Part shown: piece after piece, positions 30,101-35,880 of the stretch
How positions within the stretch are numbered: position 1 is the stretch's first letter
Layout of the letters: each line of letters starts with the position of its first letter
Origin: Psilocybe azurescens
Taxonomy: Eukaryota > Basidiomycota > Agaricomycetes > Agaricales > Agrocybaceae
Direction of reading: 5' to 3'
DNA: 35,880 nt
Assembly (NCBI GenBank): GCA_023853785.1
Contig: JAJIRX010001083.1
Location: 1-35,880, forward strand
Notes under the pieces: generated by a model
The model's database searches: none
What the model was told of the DNA's origin: nothing
What the model saw: only the letters and a program-made list of their open reading frames with translations
Position numbers and translations under genes: made by a program

Positions 30101-31990
30101 TAAATATAACATTCTTATTGTTGTTTCCACATGCTCATTCTCTTCCTTGATCCCATATTAATTTCTCTGCTCTTCTCGTCTCATTTTCTCCGTATATTCA
30201 TGACTCATTCTACATACTTGGATGGTATGAATACTGCCCCGTTGTAGCGTAGAAATCAGTTCAATCCATCCCTCTTTTGACTCGTGTTCGCTCTCTATCT
30301 CGTCTTCTAATCTTGCTAATGACAAGATTAATTCTTATTACATTACTTACATACATAGCAGTCTACGGAACCCTCCTGAGTAAATGGGAGTTTATTTTTT
30401 GTTCACCTTTCGAACTCACAACGTCTCACGACGTTTCGATGTATTTGTAATACCATTAACAAAAGTTGAGGGCCTACAACCGACGGCCGAGAGAAAGAAA
30501 GCAAATATGGAGAACAGTAAGATGATGACCATAAGACATAGACAAGCGATGACTTAGGTGCAAGACAAAACATGTTCCGCAAAATGGAACGTGGTTCTTT
30601 TGAAAATAGATGAGATGGCTCAGCGAAGATTTCCTGGGTGCCTATAAAGGTATTCAGGATAACAAAAATAGGAGATCAAAACGAGAACTAACCAATCCAT
30701 GAAACCAGCTTATGAAATTAGGGGAGGAATGATCCCACAACGGGGGACCTATATGCAAACAAGAAATCGACAAACTTGCCTCTATTTTAAACGTATGGCC
30801 CTAAGGACGGTCAGATCAATTATATGACTTGGTATGCAGGGCGCAAAGACGATGGCTCTGAGTATCTTTTAACCATTGAGAGTTGGGAACTGAAATTTGG
30901 AGCAGGTGCCTGGGTTCGGATATGTTATCGACAAGCGTAAGATAAATCGTAATTCGAAGTGCGAAATAAAAAAAATTACAAGAAAGCACGAGAGCGGAAG
31001 AATAGACCACATGCGATGTCATTTCATGTAGAAACCGAAAGCTTCAACCGAGAAGCTTACTTCTGATGCAAACTTTGAGCTAGGACGCGACGAAAGACAT
31101 CCCATGATATAGAACGAGGCACACGTCGACAGAGGCTTTGAAAATCCAGGTGTAGGAGCTCTAGTTATCAATGAGGCTTGTTAGAAGTAAAAATCGGGAG
31201 AGTGAAACGAGAGATCACAAAATTTCAAGCAAACTTTCAATACTGCTAATTATAGACAGCTATCGAGATGAGCATTAGAGGTACATGGGCGAAGAGAGTA
31301 TGACAGAGGTACATTGATGACCAGGGAGAGAACAGTAGACGTTGGTTGTGATGGTATACCTGGTTTGACACATCAGATCCCATTTTCGTCTCCCTTTCAT
31401 CTGATAATGCGGCGGCTTTCTGCGGGACATCAGGTAATTAACGTCGTAGATAACATACCAAAGTCGTACAGGCCTCAACTGTTTCCGTAGATCCTGGCAT
31501 CGAGACTGGATGCCAATTTCGTTGCCTTTGGCGGATACAAATTCATATCTTCGAATGACAGGGTAGTTCAGTAACGACTGGGTGCGGATGAGAAAATAAA
31601 TATGAGAAAACTACATGTAGGATAGGAGACGAAGATGACCTCGAGTTATTGGGCTCACCAGGCGCAGGGCGAAGATGGGATAAAAGAAAGAAATAAGGGT
31701 AAAAAATACTGAAAGGAAGGAAGCCTGCATGATATACGATGAACTCGACAGATCTTCAGCACTGGGCGGAACAGTTGGTCAAGGGAACTATGGAGTCACA
31801 AGTGCCGGGAAATGTATGATCGGTTGGGTGTTCGAATGGTCTGGGAGATCGGACAGCGAGAAGGCAGGTAATTAGTACGTAAGGAAAATGATAAAAAGAG
31901 CAAAGATATCAAAAAAGAGGCCCGGAAAGGACAGAAAATAGCAAAATCGGCGACGCGAAGGAAACGTGTAGAAGACGAACTTTGCTTCCA
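30101..31990. other. No supported gene
   Basis: About 1.9 kb of AT-rich DNA with only short, unconvincing open frames on both strands. I noticed no tandem or inverted repeats. Confidence 0.45.
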
Positions 31991-31999
31991 ATGCATATA

Positions 32000-33060
32000 C
32001 TGCACTGCTCAGCCACCCACCAAACCACGGACCAGGCAGGGACAAGGAACGTACATCGTGAAAAGTAACTGCACATGGCTCTTAGAGCTTAGAGCCTCAT
32101 AGGACAGCGCCATGACCCACTCGACATTCTCGTCGTCGTAGCGCACCCCATTTCTCTCCAGGGTCTCTATCCACTCTTCTTTCGCCGCACGGACATCTCC
32201 GTCTCCATTTCTCTTTTCACCACCCTCCTTTCCGTATCCAGAAAAGAAACCCAGACTCGCAAGGAGCTCATCCATCGGCTTCCTTGAACGCCTCGCGGGA
32301 TTGGTCGAGGTAGTCAGGTGGAGGAGCGTGCTCGAGCCAAATGGGACAGATCTAGGAGAGGGTTATGGACGGTGCCGACGCGCGGAAGGGCAACAGAGTC
32401 CATAGGAGGGCAGAGATGAGTCGGGGCCAAGGACACTTCTGGGCCCAGCTCGATGACTAAGCCAGCACTGGAGAAGAGGGACAGCGCAGATTCAGTGGGA
32501 TAGACTGGGCGGAGGAGCACGGCAGCGACCAGGGGGGCACCATTGGGACCGAAAGAGAAGTAGTGGTTCTCAGAGCCCAGTAAGGTGGGGGTGTATACGA
32601 TCTCTGCAAATCAACATATCATCGTCGCTGCCAGGAATTCTTGCAGGCCAGGCGTGGGTGCTGAGGACTGAGGGGGCAGGAAGAGGGAGGTGAGTGTCCG
32701 CGCAACACTGATAGGGTGCAAGTGCGACCACATTGCGCAGATCTTGGCTGGTGCGGGTATATGTCGGGAATGAGCACGACAATGGGGCGACAGTCATAAC
32801 ACACACGAGGCTCCGTTGGGTTAGGGTTTTAAATGATCCCACCTCTTTCGGACCGTGCGGTCGGTGAAATCTGACCAATTTTCTTGTCTCGGAATCTTCC
32901 GCTGCCAGGCCGAGGTTGGTGACCAAGTTATCTTAGGATATAGGAACAAGATACGTTGGGAAGAAAAGAGACGAAAGGAAACAGAGGTCATATCATCGAT
33001 CGACGACCAGAGCAACTTCATAATCGTAGGCAACTCCTGAAGGCAATGAGCAGAACAGAG
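32000..33060 (-). pseudogene. Unrecognised gene, probably with a frameshift
   Basis: On the minus strand an exon begins after tttgcag near 32608 and reads EIVYTPTLLGSENHYFSFG, then PNGAPLVAAVLLRPVYPTES and SLAPTHLCPPMDSVALPRVG, to LLDLSHLARA near 32335. One base shift then gives APPPDYLDQSREAFKEAD, and a further shift gives FFSGYGKEGGEKRNGDGDVR, WIETLERNGVRYDDENVEWV and MALSYEALSSK. A probable intron follows (gtacgttcc to gtgcag, about 31994-32048). An upstream patch near 33035 reads GVAYDYEVALVVDR. All patches look like real protein, but two frame breaks suggest decay or unseen introns. I do not recognise the family. A fumarylacetoacetase-like reading of the upstream patch was considered, but rests on a dozen residues. 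Confidence 0.4.
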
Positions 33061-33426
33061 TGTCGGCGAGTGCAATAAAGAGAGATTGAGCGAACCTCAC
33101 AGCCGTGATGGGAGGTAGGGGGGAAGAGTGGGGGAAACGAATCGTGGGCGATTCGTGGCAATGTTTTTTCTATCGATGCAATCACAGATCTTTCACACGC
33201 GCGAGCCACACTACGTCCCGATCTCATCGTTCCACACATATGCACAGGATGCCATCCAACACGAGAACTCGGGCATCGATCAATGTTCGGGTTCCTCCTC
33301 CGCTTCAGATAATAACCAGTTGTCGCTGTAAAGAGTACTAGGCCCTTCCGTGTGAAAATTTAGGTCCATGCAGCATGTCATACATCCCGCCTCGAGGCTC
33401 GAGACATCGATTCCTTGATCTTAACG

Positions 33427-35880
33427 ATGACTTCCTCCGCAGAAGAACCACCTTTGAGGCTGCTTGCGCTAGGTATATGCGTCCGTTTGTACTCTCTCAC
33501 CGATAGAGTCGCTAACTAGTAAACTCTGAACAGATGGCGGTGGGATTCGCGGACTTTCGGACTGCTTATGATCAAAGAAGTTATGCACAGGCTGATGGTT
33601 GAGGAGAACGCGAAACGGAAGAAGGACGGTCAAGAACCTCTTAGCGGACTCCCGAAGCCGTGCGATTACTTCGATCTGATTGGTGGTACTAGTACTGGAG
33701 GGTGCGTTGCGTTATACATCTACAATCGTCTCATATTACTCCAACGTTACATGAAAATTTGTATCTTACAGGATAATAGCCTTAATGCTTGGGCGTCTTC
33801 GGATGGATGTAGACACGGCAATAGATCACTACGACGATCTGGCGAAACAAGTCTTCTCTGATATGAACGGGGAGACGGAAAATTCAAAGCAAAAAAACTC
33901 GAAGCAGTGATGAAATCTGTTGTGAAGACCGTAACTGATGATTCCGAATCACCCTTATTAGAAGGTGATCGAGCTGGAGACTGCCGAACGTGAGTATATT
34001 ACTTACTCTTCCATGCATTTGGATTTTGAATTCGAAGATATTAGCTTCGTCTGCGCAAAGAAGCGCATGGACATTCAGTGCTTTGGGACATACCAGTCTC
34101 GTGAAACACATTCAAATTACAAAATTTGGAGGCGCTATTCAGCACATCTAAGCACCCTACCTTCTTTAGCGCATTGAAATTGAAGCGGAACAAGCCTTTC
34201 ATCGGCGGTTGGACTAGGCGAAATAATCCAGTCAGGTGGTACTGGAAGAGGAGGCCTATTTGGCGCCAATCAAATCGGGTGCCAGTGGCATTGGTACTGG
34301 ACAGGCCGAGGTAATCAGGATCAAGAAACCTGGATTATTCCAGCGATCATACCAACAGACGTCATCAATGCGCTAAAGGCAATTACCACTGACTGTGAAA
34401 ATACACATCAAGAAATGTTGCGTCGTTTTAGCAACTTGTCGAACACTTATTTTCGACTAAATGTTGAGCAAGGGATGCAGAATAGAATTCAAATGGGAGA
34501 AACTGAGCAATGTGGGCTCATAATGCAATATATGAAGAAGGAAGAGTTGCTGAAAAGCTTGCACCTGTTGACGATCAGAGTCCCAAGGCGCAGCTTCTCT
34601 CGAGCAACTAGTAGGGAAGAATCACTCTTGTAGATCTACATAAGTAATCTAATCTCGTCACACTAGTTTCTCCCTGCCTCAAATGAATTAGTTCAACATC
34701 AGAAGAGCATAGCATTGTCCACTTCCAGTGGAATCATTTATAGGGACGAAGAAATGCCAAATGCGAATCTTTGAATGTGCAGTTGGGCAGTGATTCTCAG
34801 CGATGTCTTTGTCTTTTGCGGCCTAGGGGTTCGGAAAGACCCAACTTGCTTTCAAATTTGTGCAGAATCATCCACCGGTATGGTTCTACTATCTGTAAAA
34901 ATCACAACTAGCAATAATTTACATTTACATTTTCAGCTTCTGCGATATATTCTATGTTGACAGCAACCAATAAACAAACTCTTCAAACAGATCTTGAGGC
35001 CATCACTCCAGAAAATACAGAGCGTCAGTAGATGCAAGCCTCCGTTGGCTTGCAAGCCAGCACAAAGGAAACTGGCTTCTCTTCTTTGACAATGCGGAAT
35101 GATGTCAACTTGAAGCTGAATAAATTCTTTATCGGTGTGATCTGGAACATCCTGGTTACAACACGTAACACAGAGCCAAGTCTCCAAGAGCAGATGTAAA
35201 AGTTGGTGCGATGGAGCATGAAGAGCGTAAAAAACCTGCTACTATGATCAGGCTCGGGCAGAAGAACAAGGAAAATAAGTGCTGGCAGCACATTGTACGG
35301 GTTCTTACTCTCATTTTGGTTTCTTTAGAAAAGACTTTCTCTAAAGCACAAGACAGGAACTCCATTACTTTGCTTTAGCTATTTCCAAGCTAACTTACAT
35401 TCATTGCCACTTGTCATTAAGCCAATATCAAAGAATTCTATCGGCGACACGCATAAATTGTTACAGAGTGAGGAGTTGGAGAGGATCCATATGAGCAGGC
35501 AGTGTATGCGACATGGAGACTGAGCTATAGACAAACTTGACACATCAGCAAGTTCTTTGCTCCAAATTTTCTCGTGCTACATCATGAAGGAATTTCGGAG
35601 AAAATGTTGAAAAGCAGCATTGTCTGAAATGCAACTGGAGGACTCTGAACTACAAAAAAAGTGGCCGAATTGTTGAACCAACTTGGAAAATAGGTCCGGA
35701 CTGGTCGTGGGGCTTTAGGCAGGTTATCAATCATATGAGTTCGTAATCAGCTCATTGAATATGATGATCAAATCACACATACAGCGTTCATCCGTGATAC
35801 AACCGTGGAGTCATTGCACTATGGAGAAACAGACAACTGATGCAGAAATGTGTACTCAGTATCATTGGCCTATCAATTTC
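33427..35880 (+). pseudogene. Patatin/NB-ARC STAND (fungal NLR-like) pseudogene, cut by window end
   Basis: The first exon, MTSSAEEPPLRLLAL (33427-33472), joins across a 61-nt intron to DGGGIRGLS, the patatin oxyanion motif. Then come PCDYFDLIGGTSTGG with the nucleophile motif G-T-S-T-G and, after a 70-nt intron, IIALMLGRLRMDVDTAIDHY. Later pieces are TFVCAKKRMDIQCFGTYQSR, GIGTGQAEVIRIKKPG and DVINALKAITTDCENTHQEM. From 34800 an NB-ARC-type P-loop follows (GLG..G.KTQLAFKFVQNH, with two bases lost inside it), then a Walker-B-like NWLLFFDNA and GNILVTTRNTE-like sequence at about 35095-35180. Further C-terminal NB-ARC-family segments run to the window end. Patatin is a lipid acyl hydrolase effector in fungal NLR-like self/non-self proteins. 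Breaks: 1-nt loss near 33560, shifts near 33870, 34130 and 34240, and many stops after 34640. It is clearly non-functional as written. Confidence 0.88.

Noticed and set aside
33018..33060. Fumarylacetoacetate hydrolase exon (YDYEVALVVD)
   Set aside because: Only a dozen residues fit, and neighbouring patches do not follow the rest of that family.

Overview
The window looks like accessory, repeat-rich DNA from a mushroom-forming basidiomycete (Agaricomycetes). Introns are short (about 45-90 nt) with GT-AG ends. Protein families include an Agaricomycete-type seven-pass membrane protein, a secreted 3-carboxymuconate-cyclase-like beta-propeller, a patatin/NB-ARC STAND protein and a PCNA with the long charged loop insert known from Coprinus. 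There is no bacterial or plasmid signal.

Layout. 1-2455: a duplicated block (segments X, A, B). 2461-4850: a decayed gag-like zinc-knuckle retroelement. 5373-7044 (-): an intact secreted beta-propeller gene of 8 exons. 8238-9612 (-): a beta-carbonic anhydrase pseudogene. 10890-12460: exon-like remnants of an unrecognised membrane protein gene. 13277-15188: segment C with an intact seven-TM gene. 15406-17450: a DNA transposon with terminal inverted repeats, a short target-site duplication and subterminal repeats. 18499-25240: the second copy of A and B. Here A and B are separated by 4.4 kb that holds a broken arginyl-tRNA synthetase, segment X and a pseudogene copy of C. B itself carries a 0.6-kb poly(A)-tailed LINE insertion with a 14-bp target duplication. 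25700-27480 (-): an unrecognised low-complexity gene, divergent from PCNA (27716-29188, +), which has two MluI cell-cycle boxes upstream. 32000-33060 (-): an unrecognised, probably broken gene. 33427-35880 (+): a patatin/NB-ARC (fungal NLR-like) pseudogene that runs off the window.

Taken together this is not a pathway or operon. It is a graveyard of duplicated genes and transposons around a few intact genes (beta-propeller, seven-TM protein, possibly PCNA). The most informative signals are these: (i) PCNA stays open only if a 318-nt intron removes the charged loop insert; (ii) duplicate pairs give an empty-site proof of a LINE insertion and of a 4.4-kb insertion or deletion; (iii) transposon subterminal repeats vary mainly at their CpG; (iv) a 1-nt deletion in the seven-TM gene is offset by a splice donor 4 nt downstream. 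All identifications come from reading the sequence and from family knowledge; no search was run.
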